64,000 nt of DNA, from the NCBI GenBank assembly GCA_037176885.1, contig JAWWNJ010000009.1:1550001-1614000 (forward strand), written 5' to 3'. The translations under genes and the position numbers were made by a program. The notes below the pieces were generated by a model. The model saw only the letters and a program-made list of their open reading frames with translations, searched no databases and was not told the origin of the DNA. Below are positions 1 to 10,906 of the stretch, piece after piece (within the stretch, counting starts at the first letter, position 1; every line of letters begins with the position of its first letter). This DNA comes from Favolaschia claudopus. Lineage: Eukaryota; Basidiomycota; Agaricomycetes; Agaricales; Mycenaceae.

Positions 1-9
1 CTGGCAGCT

Positions 10-1869
10 TCAAGGGAGAGAGAAAAGATCCTCCTTTAACTTTCTTCGCAGTGCGCCCAGATTCCCTGAGTTCAGCTTATTAAATTGACCACTGTCCGCA
101 TGGAACTTTCCGCTATCTTGGGTGTAGGCTGGTGTATAGGCTGGATGAGGGCGTAAGTGTTGTTGAGAGCCGTCTTGACTATAAGGTGGCGCCTGATAAT
201 CGGGCACTCGATCTGGCAACATTGTGGCTCAGCTCAAGGAGATGGCTTTCCCACGGTCAACGTTGGTCACAACTCCGGCCACGTCTTCGCAACTTCCGCT
301 TTTGCCTGAGAACAATATATCCTGAACTTCAAAACAGGCGTAGTTTAGCTTCAGCTATAATCCAATGGTGCATCCAAATCTGGCACGGAATATTGCTCGG
401 CCATATCGTGTACCGGAGGTCGACAAATTTCGACCTCTCCGTTGCTTCCCGCTTTGAACACGACATCCAACTCCCAAGGTATGTACTGACGGTTGGGCAG
501 GACATCAACTCCTCTATCGATGATGCGGATGAAGCGAAGGAAGGAGAGGCGCTGCGACAAACACTTCGACAGCCACCGCAAAGCAAAGTGGGCATTGATA
601 CACTTCGAAGTTGGGAAAGGGGGAATGGGCCAGGGGGTCTTTTCCTGGAAAAGATTCTTGTACAGATATTGCAGTTCCAATCTTTCTAAGGACTGGAAGA
701 GAGATATCGAAGCGATGAAATCGTTCTGTCGAAATGGTTAGGTCAAGTGGCAGTGGGAGGCAATTTGGAAATGCACAGTTTTGACAAGTCGTTTAGTGTG
801 CGTCGGCATTTGAATCTTCAGAGACGAGAGGTGAGGAGCCAGCGAACTCCCCAACCTAAATCCGGCGTTGAAAGATCCTCCGGTCAGTTGAAACTCTGCA
901 TGAACAACCGGCCAATTTTCCAGATCCGCAGCACACTCGGTTCGGGCAATCGAAAAGGCGACAAGACGGATGGTATGGTTCGGAGATTCCCTATCTAGCG
1001 CCGCAAGAAACTGTGATGCAAAGGGTACATCGGGATGGCACATCCATGTTGACGCAGACGCATTAAACGTAACGAGCCAGAGGTTGTCGTGACGGGGAAC
1101 GAAGGTGGGGGGCCAAGCCATGGGGAAGGTATGCTGACGACGCAATTTGATCTCGAGCTCTTCGAGTCCCGACACAATGAGAGTATCAGGGCCACCGGTG
1201 GTGCGAGAAGCGTCTAACACATTGAGATGAATAATTCGAAGCCCACGACGGGCCAAAGAGCAATATGTGGGGTCTTGCAACCCAAACGAGATGGTCGACA
1301 ACGCGGAACGAAGGCGAAGTTTTGAAAGTGATAGGGATGTCAATTTCGATAGTCTCTTGAGAGCTACAAGGTCTATGTCACAGATCGCGACGGTGACCAG
1401 TGTGGGATGCGAGTTGAAAATGGATAGCAGGGTTGCATCAATTCTGTTCACAGGAAAGTCTAGCCAGATTAAGGACCGTAGACGAGGTAGGAGGGTGGGC
1501 AAAATATCGCCTTGTAGTACTGGCGAGTAAAGATAAGAGAGATTGAGCTTTCTGTGAAGAACGTTAAGTTGGGAGGGTAAGCACATGCGTCCTTGGGACT
1601 CGCCGGATTCGAGAAGCAAACTCGGGTTCCATCTCGCACTTATTTGACAACAGGTAGAGTTGGTCCGTGCGGCTTATTTTTAGGTGGGAGAACAACAGAG
1701 GCAGACACAGCCGACGCAGATGTCTGCAAACCAAAGACACCGCGGCAACATGTCGAGTGTAGACTTTGGGGAGTCCGTCTTTGCTGAATGGCCAACCGTT
1801 GCTTATGGCGAGAAAGTTCACGATGATGAGCTGTAATTCAAGAGGAAGAAGGAGGAGAGTAAGGGCCAT
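10..1869 (-). CDS. F-box protein, five exons
   Basis: Predicted substrate adaptor of an SCF-type ubiquitin ligase, inferred from an N-terminal F-box-like segment: LPLELQLIIVNFL near residues 8-20, then an AAVSLVCRHLRRL block. The rest has scattered leucine-rich stretches such as SLFQSLERLEL, typical of fungal F-box/LRR proteins. I place exons at 1869-1622, 1551-777, 725-387, 321-255 and 212-10 (543 aa), separated by 70, 51, 65 and 42 nt introns. The stop at 740-738 lies inside the second intron, just before a CCTAAC branch site and CGACAG acceptor, and the frame stays open after splicing. The C-terminal 67 residues are rich in Gln, Ser, Tyr and Pro and are the least certain part. The start is the ATG at 1869. 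The substrate cannot be guessed. Confidence 0.7.
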
Positions 1870-2300
1870 AGTCCAAGTCTGAAGTCAAGAATGAGTTTGG
1901 CGAAGTCACCAGTGGCACAGCGCTCCGTCACGTGTGTGGTTCAAATATTCCATCCGTTCATGCATCATTTCCCACGGTTCGTTTCTTTGCTGCTCAACTT
2001 GCAGGTAACAAGATACGCCAAAAAAACTGTTGCGTTTACCCAAGGGAAGAATTTGAACAGTTCTGCTCAAATATCGGTGTTCATGGCCTTTGAAGCTGCC
2101 AGCGCTGCCAGTCCGAGTCGCTTTTAACGGTTATATCGGTTTTCTTCTCCCGCTGTTCAACTTTGTGGATTCCAGTCCTGTTACATCTACGTACATCTAT
2201 TCATACATACAGATAAAAAAAACAGTACACTACAATTACAACAAAAACTGTTCCAATTCGCCTGCCCTCCGTCGCAGAAGGAGGAAAGAAAATAATACAA
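1870..2300. other. Intergenic, upstream of the F-box gene
   Basis: This stretch separates two minus-strand genes and should hold the F-box promoter and the 3' end of the membrane-protein gene. I see no convincing ORF, RNA gene or repeat in it. Confidence 0.5.
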
Positions 2301-3650
2301 TTACACCAAAAACTTCTTGAACTTTTCGCCCTCCGTCTCGGAAGGAGGAAAGAGCCCGATGCGCACAATAAAAGCTGTAGGCACGATGTTCTGTTTCCAA
2401 AAGTCATGAGAAACGTGCAATTATCTCAGAGACACTTATACTGACCACTAGCTGGCCAGCCGCGCCATAACTCAAGGATATCAACGCGAGCGGCCCGGGG
2501 TCCGTAGACGAAGAGTGTCGACCGTACGAGACAGCGGCGATGACGAGGATCAGAAAGACGGAATATGCAAGGCCAGATTCCACCCTAGTCACCTTTTATT
2601 GAGCAAACGGCAAACAGAATCAGATTAGAGCTGGCTGGCTGGTACTCACAAAACTGAAATCGCCGTCGTATACCGTTTCGTGTACTTATCCTGGCCAACG
2701 ATACGCAATTCGCGTCTTGTCCACCATATACGTCCAGCAGTGAGGCCAGTCAACATCACGTTAGTCGTGATTGCAAACGCGAAACCAATCCGTGTGTCGA
2801 CTACGGAGCTTCCAGCGAAGCGGATATTGTTGTAGTACGCTGCCGTCCCGCCCAAAGCTGTTTAAGGATTGAATGATTGTTGAGTCGAAGTATTCGCCAA
2901 TGAGGAAGGGACAAACCTGTTGTGATTACAAGCGAGATGCAAGGCAGGATGATGATGTACTTGTTGTATTTGGGACCCCATATTAGATAACAACGGTAAG
3001 CCTGGAGAGATTTTCGATGATCAGGCGTTCTCAGCTGCCAAAAATATATTTACTTACAAATAGACCATCTGCGAGGGCACTGGAGCGTCATCAATATCAG
3101 TTCCCCGATTCCACTTGCTAGTCGAATAACTCACTTGTTCGCAACCAACATAAGATCCTCCGCAAACACAATCTTATCATAGATACCTTGCAACGAGGCC
3201 TCTTGCTGTTGCGATACAGACACCGCCGTGTCCAACAACGAACCATCCACAGCCCGATATAACATTCGCAGGCTTAACGAAGTCGCAACTACTTGCGCGG
3301 CGAGCTCGGCCATGGCGAGAACGAGCATCAGCCCGATGGCCGACATGAAAATCGATCGTCCTGGGGTGTCGCGACTGCGGCGCGAGAAGAGATAAAAAGC
3401 GACTACTCCGAGTAGAAAGTAAACACCTAATTGATAATCACTTGGTGAGTCTCTTGTATGTATGTATGTCGATGAATTGAAAACACCAACCGCCCAAAAA
3501 TAAAGAGACCTGGTGAGTCGATATCAGCACAACTTGATCATATGCATCCAAGCCGCTGGTGGTGGTATCGGACTCACTGCGGATTTGCACACTTCCCGCA
3601 GCATGCGCGTCCAGGCGGAAGAAAAGAGTGTGTCGGCCATGAGTAAACAA
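2301..3650 (-). CDS. Multi-pass membrane protein, agaricomycete family
   Basis: A minus-strand, multi-exon gene for a polytopic membrane protein of the large uncharacterised family common in mushrooms. Visible exons encode hydrophobic segments VYFLLGVVAFYLFSRR (near 3415-3370), MSAIGLMLVLAMAEL (3346-3300), a loop ending KIVFAEDLMLVAN (3150), AFAITTNVMLTGLTAGRIWW (2790-2730) and YSVFLILVIAAVSYG (2565-2520). The last intron is removed just after AAGQL, giving the family-like tail NIVPTAFIVRIGLF and a stop at 2303-2301. The 5' end is unresolved: the first coding exon includes LISTHQVSLFLGG around 3530-3490, but its frame has no clear ATG, so an upstream exon may be missing. Function is unknown; a receptor- or transporter-like role is only a guess. 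Confidence 0.65.
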
Positions 3651-3726
3651 GGCGAAGAAAAGTGAAGGAAGGAACGAAAGACGAAGGGAAAGGAGGGAGG
3701 GTCAGTCGAGACAAGAGAATCCCAGG

Positions 3727-3981
3727 TTACTCATGCGCCGCGTTAATATACGCCTTGGTTTGTGGCTCTTCCCAGGCATCCGGGCCTTGTGATGATGGAT
3801 TTTCAGAAGACGAAAATTCATCAAATTTTGCAGAGTGGCCCCGCACTAGAGTAAGTAATCGTAGGAGGACGGAGGTGAAAGTACATACTATAACATGGTG
3901 ATAGGATGAGATATCTTCAGACTCTCGCTGCCATGGTCTTTGACCTCGAGGTATAAGGCTGTATAGGGACGACTCGAGCAT
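3727..3981 (-). CDS. Possible small acidic protein or upstream exon
   Basis: A short frame opens with ATG at 3981 (MLESSLYSLIPRG) and ends WEEPQTKAYINAAHE at 3727. A plausible short intron lies in the middle (GTACTT to TACTCTAG). No family is recognised. It could be a small gene, a 5' exon of the membrane-protein gene to its left, or chance. Confidence 0.2.
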   Translation of the reverse strand: MLESSLYSLIPRGQRPWQRESEDISSYHHVIVCTFTSVLLRLLTLVRGHSAKFDEFSSSENPSSQGPDAWEEPQTKAYINAAHE

Positions 3982-4790
3982 TGAAATGAGGTGGTCTTAG
4001 CGGCAGCAAAGGAAGCATCGTGGATGTTGATGGAAAAAGAGTTGAACTGATGAGAAGCTGACAAGGAGGAAGTAACTCCGAGTCCGTCATTATGATTTTA
4101 CCAAGCCCGGCTGATAGTACTTCATGCGAGTGACAATTGAATGGCCGTCGTGAGCGAGTGCCTAGCAAATTTAGCAAGTAAAAAATTGTTAGAATAGAAT
4201 CGGGAACGGACATGGACAAGTTGCTCGATCCGGACGATCGAAAAAAAATCACGTTACCGCGAGTTTCAGACGCTGTGCAGTGTGAATTCCGTGTACTGTG
4301 AGCGCTCACTCACTGCGCCGCAAAACGCCTGAACGCCTGAGACGGTCATTTCAGGCTATCGGAACGTGAGTCCACGCTGATAACAGCGCACGTTCGTCGA
4401 CGTCAACCGTGACTGTGTCGTTGTACAACTCGTATGGACTCATCGGCCAAAGAAAATGTCCTGAGTGGTTGAGGAGAAGAACGAAGACAAGGGGGGGAAT
4501 TGAATCAGTATTTTGAGCCGTTCGAGGAAGCCAAGCCCAGACAAAGTTGTTGAATGTTCAATGTTACGTTGAGGTCCGGCCTAGGCATCTTGAACAGTGC
4601 TAATTTCTTCCACGACCGGACGAGCAAGATTAACGTTCCGAAAGCTAGACGGCCAAGGTAAAATATTCGCCTGGCTGCAATTGCGTGTCGTGACGGCGGG
4701 AAGGCGAAGGAAGAGCGTGCGAAAGTGGCCCAGTTTGGGAAACATTTTTCTGTGCCGGGTTGACGCGAACCTCTTCTACGTATTACCACC
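3982..4790. other. Intergenic, upstream of VDAC
   Basis: Sequence between the minus-strand membrane-protein gene and the plus-strand porin. It should contain the porin promoter. The open frames here have biased, non-conserved composition and I do not support them as genes. Confidence 0.4.
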
Positions 4791-5955
4791 ATGTCTCTCC
4801 CCCAACCCGTTCCCCCGTCCTGGAAAGTATGCTATACCTTTAATCAACCATTTAGACTTCTTCTCACCTCACCTCTTTCAGGACCTTGGAAAATCCTCCA
4901 CGGATCTCCTCCAAAAGGACTACCCTTTCCAGGGCACCGCGCTCGAGGTAAAGACCAAGACTCCCTCCAATGTCACCTTCAAGGTCGCGGGCAACCGCAA
5001 CACCCACGGCGCCATCACCGGTGACATCGAGTCCAAAATGCTCAACAAGCAGCACGGGCTCACCCTCACCAACACGTGGAACACCCTCAACGTCCTCAAG
5101 ACCCAAGTCGAGCTCGACAACCAGATCACACAGGGCCTCAAGCTCGACTTGGTCACCTCCATCGCCCCTTCCAAGGGCATGAACAAGTCCGCCGTCCTGA
5201 ACGCCGTGTACAAGCAGTCGGGCTTCCACTCCCGCGCCAGCATCGACGTCCTCAAGGTCGGTTCGGTCGTTTGCTTTCTCTTTTACGTGTATTCGTTTCT
5301 TACATATTCAACTACGCGTACAGGGCCCGACTTTCACCGCTGATACCGTTTTGGGACGCGACGGTTTCCTTGTTGGCGCGGAGGCCGCGTACAACCTTAC
5401 TGAGGGCCGCATCAGCCGCTACGCCCTTGCGGCTGGTTTCAACGCGCCCGAATACGCTGTTACGCTCCACGCGCTGAACGACCTCAAGTCCTTCTCCGCT
5501 AGCTACTACCACCGTGTCAGCGCTGACGTCGAGGCTGGTGCCAAGGCCGTATACGACCCCAAGCTCACCAACGGCGGTGTCTCCATTGAAGTGGGCACTA
5601 AGACGTCCGTATTATTAATTCTGGAGAATGAAGGTTTTCGATGCTGACTATTCTTGTAGTTACCTCGACTCTGCAGCGTTTGTCAAGGCCAAGATCAACA
5701 ACGCCGGTGTTCTGGCTCTTGGTAAATTGTCGATATTCTTTTCTGGGGGCAAAATAATTGATTTTGTTGCAGGCTACACACAATCTCTGCGCCCCGGCCT
5801 CAAGGCTTCCTTCGGTCTTGCTCTTGATACCCAAAAGCTTAACGAGGTGGATCCCAGCGGACCTGTACACAAGGTCTGAATTTCTTGGATGCATTGAAAG
5901 TTATTCGCTAATTTGAAGATAACAGGTCGGCATGAGCTTCGTCTTCGAATCATGA
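4791..5955 (+). CDS. por1: Mitochondrial porin (VDAC), outer membrane
   Basis: Voltage-dependent anion channel, a 19-strand beta-barrel that lets ATP, ADP and small anions cross the outer mitochondrial membrane. Six exons: 4791-4826, 4882-5256, 5324-5604, 5660-5721, 5773-5873 and 5926-5955, giving 294 aa, close to the usual 280-295. The start MSLPQPVPPSWKDLGKSS matches the family N-terminal helix, and the barrel shows TGDIESKM, GLTLTNTW and a final VGMSFVFES. The third intron uses a GTCCGT donor; this site keeps the frame through GTKTYLDS. The GC- and C-ending codon bias of the long exons suggests strong expression. The porin family call is secure. Confidence 0.95.
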
Positions 5956-6188
5956 AGCATCGGATACGGGCGTCGCGATATGGCTGGGGGCAAAGGATAA
6001 ATAAATTCACTATATTGACCGTACCTGCCGCTAGCTAGTTTGCGAAAATCCTTTCTCATCATCCGTCATTGTGCAAAACGGGTCTATACATTCAAATTTC
6101 GTATCTTTCGGGGGAAAAGGTGAGAAAACGCAGTAAATCGACGAGGGGAAGGAGCAGCAGCAGCTAATAAAGACAAGCAAGTATTGTA

Positions 6189-6823
6189 TCATGCGCCTCG
6201 GGAAGCTTTCTCCAGAACTGAAAGGGACGATGATTTCATGATTAGCGTGCTATCGCCAGCAGATACGTGCGGAATGGGACGCACCTGCTTCGTATGCGAC
6301 CTCACTGAACTCGTTTCCTTGGATCTCCGTCGCGATTCCAACAAGCGCGCGGCGCAGAGCGTCCTTGGAGGACGCAGCAACCATCTTCGCTTTGATCTTC
6401 GCATTGTCAGGTGCCCTGCAAAATTCATTCCCATAATCAACACCCCGTAGCAGACGAGTACAGAGTGAGGGAGTCAAGAGTCATTGCTGCACACGCACCA
6501 AGAGAAGAACACAAGCTTGTTCCTCTTCCCGCCGCCCTCCTCCTTCTCAAACTCCAGATCATACACAGCCCATCTGCACTCAGTCTCGGGCAAGTCCTGA
6601 AGGAAATCGTCGTAGTTGTGCGACTCGCTCGTCTTCTCCACGACGATCTCCGTGTTGTCCTTGTTCAGGCTGTAGATGATGTACTTGAGCTTCTTGCCGA
6701 GCTTCAGGGTCGAGTATTGTGTGATACAGTCGGGGTTGACCGCGACGCCGGAACTCTGTGCGATGGGACGCGGAGGGATTTAGGATGGGCGGGATGGTTA
6801 GTGAAGGGGAGGACACTCGCCAT
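6189..6823 (-). CDS. cof1: Cofilin / ADF actin-severing protein
   Basis: Cofilin binds actin and severs and depolymerises filaments. Four exons: 6823-6815, 6755-6499, 6415-6285 and 6217-6189, giving 141 aa, the normal fungal size. The first exon is only MAS; the second opens [20 protein letters not shown], with the early serine region that is phosphorylated in animals. The core shows [17 protein letters not shown], then [20 protein letters not shown] and LRRAL on the actin-binding helix, and ends VLEKASRGA. Downstream of it on the same strand is nothing; upstream is a decayed second copy. Alpha-actinin, another actin-binding protein, is the next intact gene on this strand. Confidence 0.95.
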
Positions 6824-6954
6824 GGTCGTGTGTAGTGGAGGGAAACAAGGAACTGGGTGAATGTGGCAGTGTTTTGGCGGGCTAGACTCTTGCGATATCT
6901 GATCGATTACCACCAGTCCTCAAAGATATTTTTTTTGTGCTGAAGCTCGTTCTA

Positions 6955-7290
6955 CACAGATACATCGTTTATATACAATCGGACTGGTGCTCCACATCCC
7001 CAGCACCGTCCTGCGCCCGCAAGTTCACTTCAGTCTTCACTCGGAATTCAATTGACGCCGTCGGCCCGTTGCGATGGGCTGCGCTGCGACGATGACAGTC
7101 AGGACTCAGAACCAGTCATTTGTCCGTTGCGCGCAGCGATGCCGCGCAATGCCTCCCGCAGCTACGCCATTTACTGATCTGGACGCGCAGGTCTGAGGTC
7201 TGACCAAAGGGTTGAGAAGGCTTGAAATTGTGCACTGCTGTCCGCTGCGGTGTCCTTATCAAAGACGCAGGTACCCAGGTCTTCACCTTG
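6955..7290 (-). pseudogene. Decayed copy of the alpha-actinin 3' end
   Basis: This stretch aligns by eye with the last three exons of the intact alpha-actinin gene (8127-8534). Shared landmarks on the plus strand are CATCCCCAGC near 7000, CTGCGCCCGC at 7010, CAATTGACG at 7050, GACAGTCAG at 7100, and the CAGCGAT plus GCCTCCCGCAGCT block at 7134-7165. Point changes and stops break every frame. Confidence 0.75.
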
Positions 7291-7299
7291 TTGTATTAC

Positions 7300-7530
7300 T
7301 GCTTGTACACTAGAAAAGCTTGTATCATTGGCAGGTGTTGCCAGAAGATCCAGACCATACATCGCCGATTTGCGCTCGTCCACAGGCAAGTCCCGAATGA
7401 GATCGTTGTAGTTTTCCGATTCGTGTCTTGTCCACAACAATGTGAAAGCAATGGTGGTTCAAGCCGAACGGATGATGTGGTTCATTTTGCTGGCCAGCAG
7501 GTCCCTTTGATTTTCACGGCCGGCGCGATC
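7300..7530 (-). pseudogene. Decayed copy of cofilin exon 2
   Basis: The minus-strand peptide ESENYNDLIRDLPVDE resembles cofilin [16 protein letters not shown], followed by MYGLDL where cofilin has VYDLEF. Upstream DNA still matches the [10 protein letters not shown] part but carries a stop and indels. It abuts the decayed actinin tail, so the two remnants are one duplicated block of the cofilin/actinin locus. Confidence 0.75.
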
Positions 7531-7763
7531 TGACTGTGAGCTTAGCGGTCAATCCTAGAGCCTCCTAGAGCAAGACAGGCAGGCAGCTTGAAAGCCATCG
7601 GGTCGTCCAACCCGAGTGAGCTTGCTGGCCAGCAGGTCCCTTTGATTTTCACGGCCGGCGCGATTCGACTGTAAGCTTAGCGGTCAATCCTAGAGCCTGA
7701 GCCTCTTAGAGCAAGACAGGCAGGCAGCTTGAAAGCCATCGGGTCGTCCATAACCCGAGTGAG
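7489..7763 (+). repeat. Two tandem copies of a 135-140 bp unit
   Basis: The segment starting GCTGGCCAGCAGGTCCC at 7489 recurs at 7624 and ends both times with a CCCGAGTGAG motif (7620 and 7763). The copies are nearly identical; copy 2 has small insertions (CTGAG, TA). The unit begins inside the cofilin remnant. Confidence 0.9.
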
Positions 7764-8126
7764 AATCTCAGAAGGCATTGAGGTGCGATTCCAACCAAGC
7801 CCCCGGATGTAGCAGTATGAGAGCATGTCCCAAACTCCCAGTCTCAGATCCAGGCAAGCACACAAAGCCTTCCCAGAGTGACTTGAACTAAGTGAAGGAG
7901 CTGCAGAGACTTGAGGAGGTCGAGCAGAGCAGCAGCAACTTCGTTCGAAAACAAGTCCCAGTGTCAGGCAATTGGAGGAAAAGAAAGGAGAACTACTATC
8001 CCCATCCGGCGAACGCAATGTCTCTAGATCTCTCTCAACTCAAATTCTTTCTCGCCTCTGGGATCCATCGTAGGCTCTTGCCTATGCCAGTAATATCTAA
8101 ATAGTCTATTCGCTGTAGGTTATTTA
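7764..8126. other. Unassigned sequence downstream of alpha-actinin
   Basis: This lies between the tandem repeat and the alpha-actinin stop codon. I see no gene or recognisable remnant in it. Confidence 0.4.
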
Positions 8127-10704
8127 TTACGCAAATACATCGTCCAGCCACCGCTCATAATCATACTCTGCATCCCCAGCCCCATTCTGCGCCCGCGGCA
8201 TCACCTCACTCAAATACTCAATTGACGGTGCGGGCAAGTGGTGCAGTCTGAGGTCCAGCTCCGTCACGAACGGCTGCGTCGCACCGTGGCAGTCAGAACT
8301 AGCCGAAGAACTTGAAACAAAAACAGCGTACCTTGTCCGCAGCGATACCGCGGAAAGCCTCCCGCAGCTGCTCCGGCGATGTCTGATCCTCTGTGATATC
8401 GACCTGCGAACGGAGTCAGGTGAGTTTCAACGTAGGAGAAATGCGCTCCTCACCAAAAGGTTGATGAACGCTTCGAAGCTGATTGCGCCATAGTCCTGCA
8501 GCAGCTGATCATATATGAAATTCATGTCCTCGTCCTGCGCCGCAGAATATCAAAACTCCGAATCCAGCGCAAAAAGGAGAAATTACCGAATACACAATGC
8601 CCAGACTGGCCAACGCAGCCGTCATCTCACTCTGGTTGAGCGTATTCGTCTCGTCCTTGTCAAAGTACCTGAACGTGCTCTCAAACTGCTCCAGCTGCGC
8701 CGGCGTCAGATTCGACATATTCCGCGACACGATCTGGTTGTCGATGAACGCGATCTTCTTAGCTATGCTCTGCACCACGAGTTCCAGCTCGAACTCCAGA
8801 TCCTGGCACGTGAAAACGGTATAGTCGTTTTCCTCGACATTCGCCGCCTTGCACTCAGCTTCAGCTGCTACAACTTCTCGTAGAGCCTCTGAGACAGCGG
8901 GTATTCGTGTTTGAATCTCCTGCACGCCTTGTTGTTGGACCTCTAATGGACCTTCGAGGGCTGTCAGGGCCGACGAAATAGTTTGCAGTCGTTTCTCGAA
9001 GTTGTTAGCCAGGTCGGCAAAGGATTTGCGCAAACGCTCTTTGATTCTGAAAGAATTTTGTGAGATCTGCAATCAGCGGACACGCCGGGATGGAGGCACG
9101 TACTGCCGAATCTGGGCATTAATGGCCCGAGACCTTCGCGCCTCTGAAGCCAGTAGACTGCTCCACGCATTGTCCAGATCCCCCAGTGTCAGTCCTGGAG
9201 GGGGCACGTATTCCCTGAGGCCATAAGTTCGTAATTTCGTTTGCACATTGCCAAAGAGCGTCGCGACGTCTTGCTTCTCTACAACCCACGTCCGCTTTCT
9301 TGTGTGCTTGTAGGCTGTGAAGTCGGCAGACTGTTGCTTTGCGTCACTGTATGTACCACTGAATTCGCTGCCGGCCCAGTTGGTCTGGATGTCTGTGAGG
9401 GCGGAGAGAAGCTGGCAGGGCGTGATCAAAACGCGGCGATGAAGAGAAGATAGTTTCACAGACCAGACGCACGCGCCGCTCGTAGTCGTTTCTTGATACC
9501 CATACGGATTGCATGAGCTCAGCAAATTTGACAACACGGCGGGAGACAGTTTCTGCTTGATCTGCAACCACATTTTCAAATGACTTCAAACGCGAGCAGA
9601 TATGCGGAACTAACCCATGGAGGAGAAAGCGTGGAAGAAACTGGCAATGTATGTCATGACACTGCGTTCGTCTGGCCGGGCAGAGTCGCATAGATCCTCA
9701 ACTTCAAGTAGTTGCTGAATAGAATGGTTGAGTCAAATATCTTGAGCCAGTGAAACAGCGTACAGGGATACCCAGATGCTCGGCTGCAATCATGAAGGCA
9801 AGTCTTGTATTACCGTGCCGATCGGACTGAATGAAATGAAATTATCTGCACTGCTGGCTGTAAAAAGGCTGTTTGTTACCTTGTCCAATCTTTCGTAATC
9901 AAGCAAATCCGGGCGATGACAGTGTATGAGCGCGCACAGAGCCAGCCCATCCGACCAGCTGGTGGAGAAATCTTCGACGTTGACTTCTTTATACGGTTCG
10001 GTCTTCCTTTGACACCAGAGTAACAATCCCTCTTTCGCGGAGAGACCTTCTTCACTTTCAGGCAGCGAGATGAAACGGGATGCCTAGAAGCTGTGAAGGA
10101 GGACAGACCTAATGTCTGCGATGGTGAATCGGAGGATTAGAGTCCAGATCATGCCAAGGATGAGTTTGAGGTTGCCGTCGATTATATCTGGGTACCATGC
10201 AAATTAGTTAAGTTTCTGAGCGACGTTACAGAGAGTGAAAGGGTAGAAAACACACACCTTCCGGGCCAATATTGGTGAGCTTCACTCCCCGCGACGTGAT
10301 GAATTCGAGAGCCTTATTCACGTTCTCAGCTTTCTGCACGCGCATACGCGGAGCCTTGTTGTATCTTCCCAGGGAAACGTCGCCTACAGTAATCTTACAT
10401 GAGGAATTGAGTGTATATCTTCAAATGTCGTAAATACCCATAATTTCCTAGACCCACACACGGTCAAGCTCTCAAATCAAGTGTTCTGTCGCGTCGCTTA
10501 CCATGAGTTGAATGAGCCGCACGCCATCTGAGAGATCCCTAACTAGTGAAGTCATCGGGGGGTACCCATTGAGTTCTAGTTTCGTGTTCAGCCTTGTATG
10601 GAACTCGGTGAGCTGAGATATCAGAGTTGTGCGCGCTTAGACCACCATTTGCAAAATGTTCGTTCTTGGACGTCTCTTGAGCGCGTCTCGAGCGAATCCG
10701 ACAT
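8127..10704 (-). CDS. ain1: Alpha-actinin, actin crosslinker (fungal short form)
   Basis: Actin-filament crosslinker of the contractile ring and cables. Fourteen exons (10704-10646, 10592-10502, 10447-10438, 10383-10258, 10187-10109, 10054-9880, 9826-9764, 9714-9615, 9561-9464, 9411-9104, 9046-8587, 8534-8454, 8403-8332, 8273-8127) give 622 aa, the size of fission-yeast Ain1. Order: CH1 from [18 protein letters not shown] through [12 protein letters not shown] and [14 protein letters not shown]2 with [16 protein letters not shown] and [15 protein letters not shown]; a shortened coiled spectrin-like rod with QLEQFESTF at its end; an EF-hand pair ([10 protein letters not shown], then [11 protein letters not shown]); and the C-terminal ERWLDDVFA. 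The third exon has only 10 nt. Calcium binding by the EF-hands is uncertain because loop residues are degenerate. Confidence 0.93.
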
Positions 10705-10906
10705 TGCTTAACGCAAAATTAAGGGACTGTGAGTCCAGAGAGTAGAGGAAATAAGTGAGCAGTAATTGGTCGAGAGCAAGCCGCAAGTGGTATTTACCGA
10801 GTGTGGCTGTACTCGGCTCTTTAGCGCGTCCCACCGGCAGGCGCGTACGATTCTGACTCTTCCCCTTCTCCTCCTCGCCGTACTCACGTCGTAACCGTCG
10901 CCGCCA

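Noticed and set aside
3917..4309. Minus-strand open frame of 130 codons
   Set aside because: Low-complexity Ser/Pro/Leu composition, no splice or family support; it overlaps another weak frame.
4505..4792. Minus-strand open frame of 95 codons upstream of VDAC
   Set aside because: It overlaps the porin promoter, has an Arg/Ser-rich biased composition and resembles no family.
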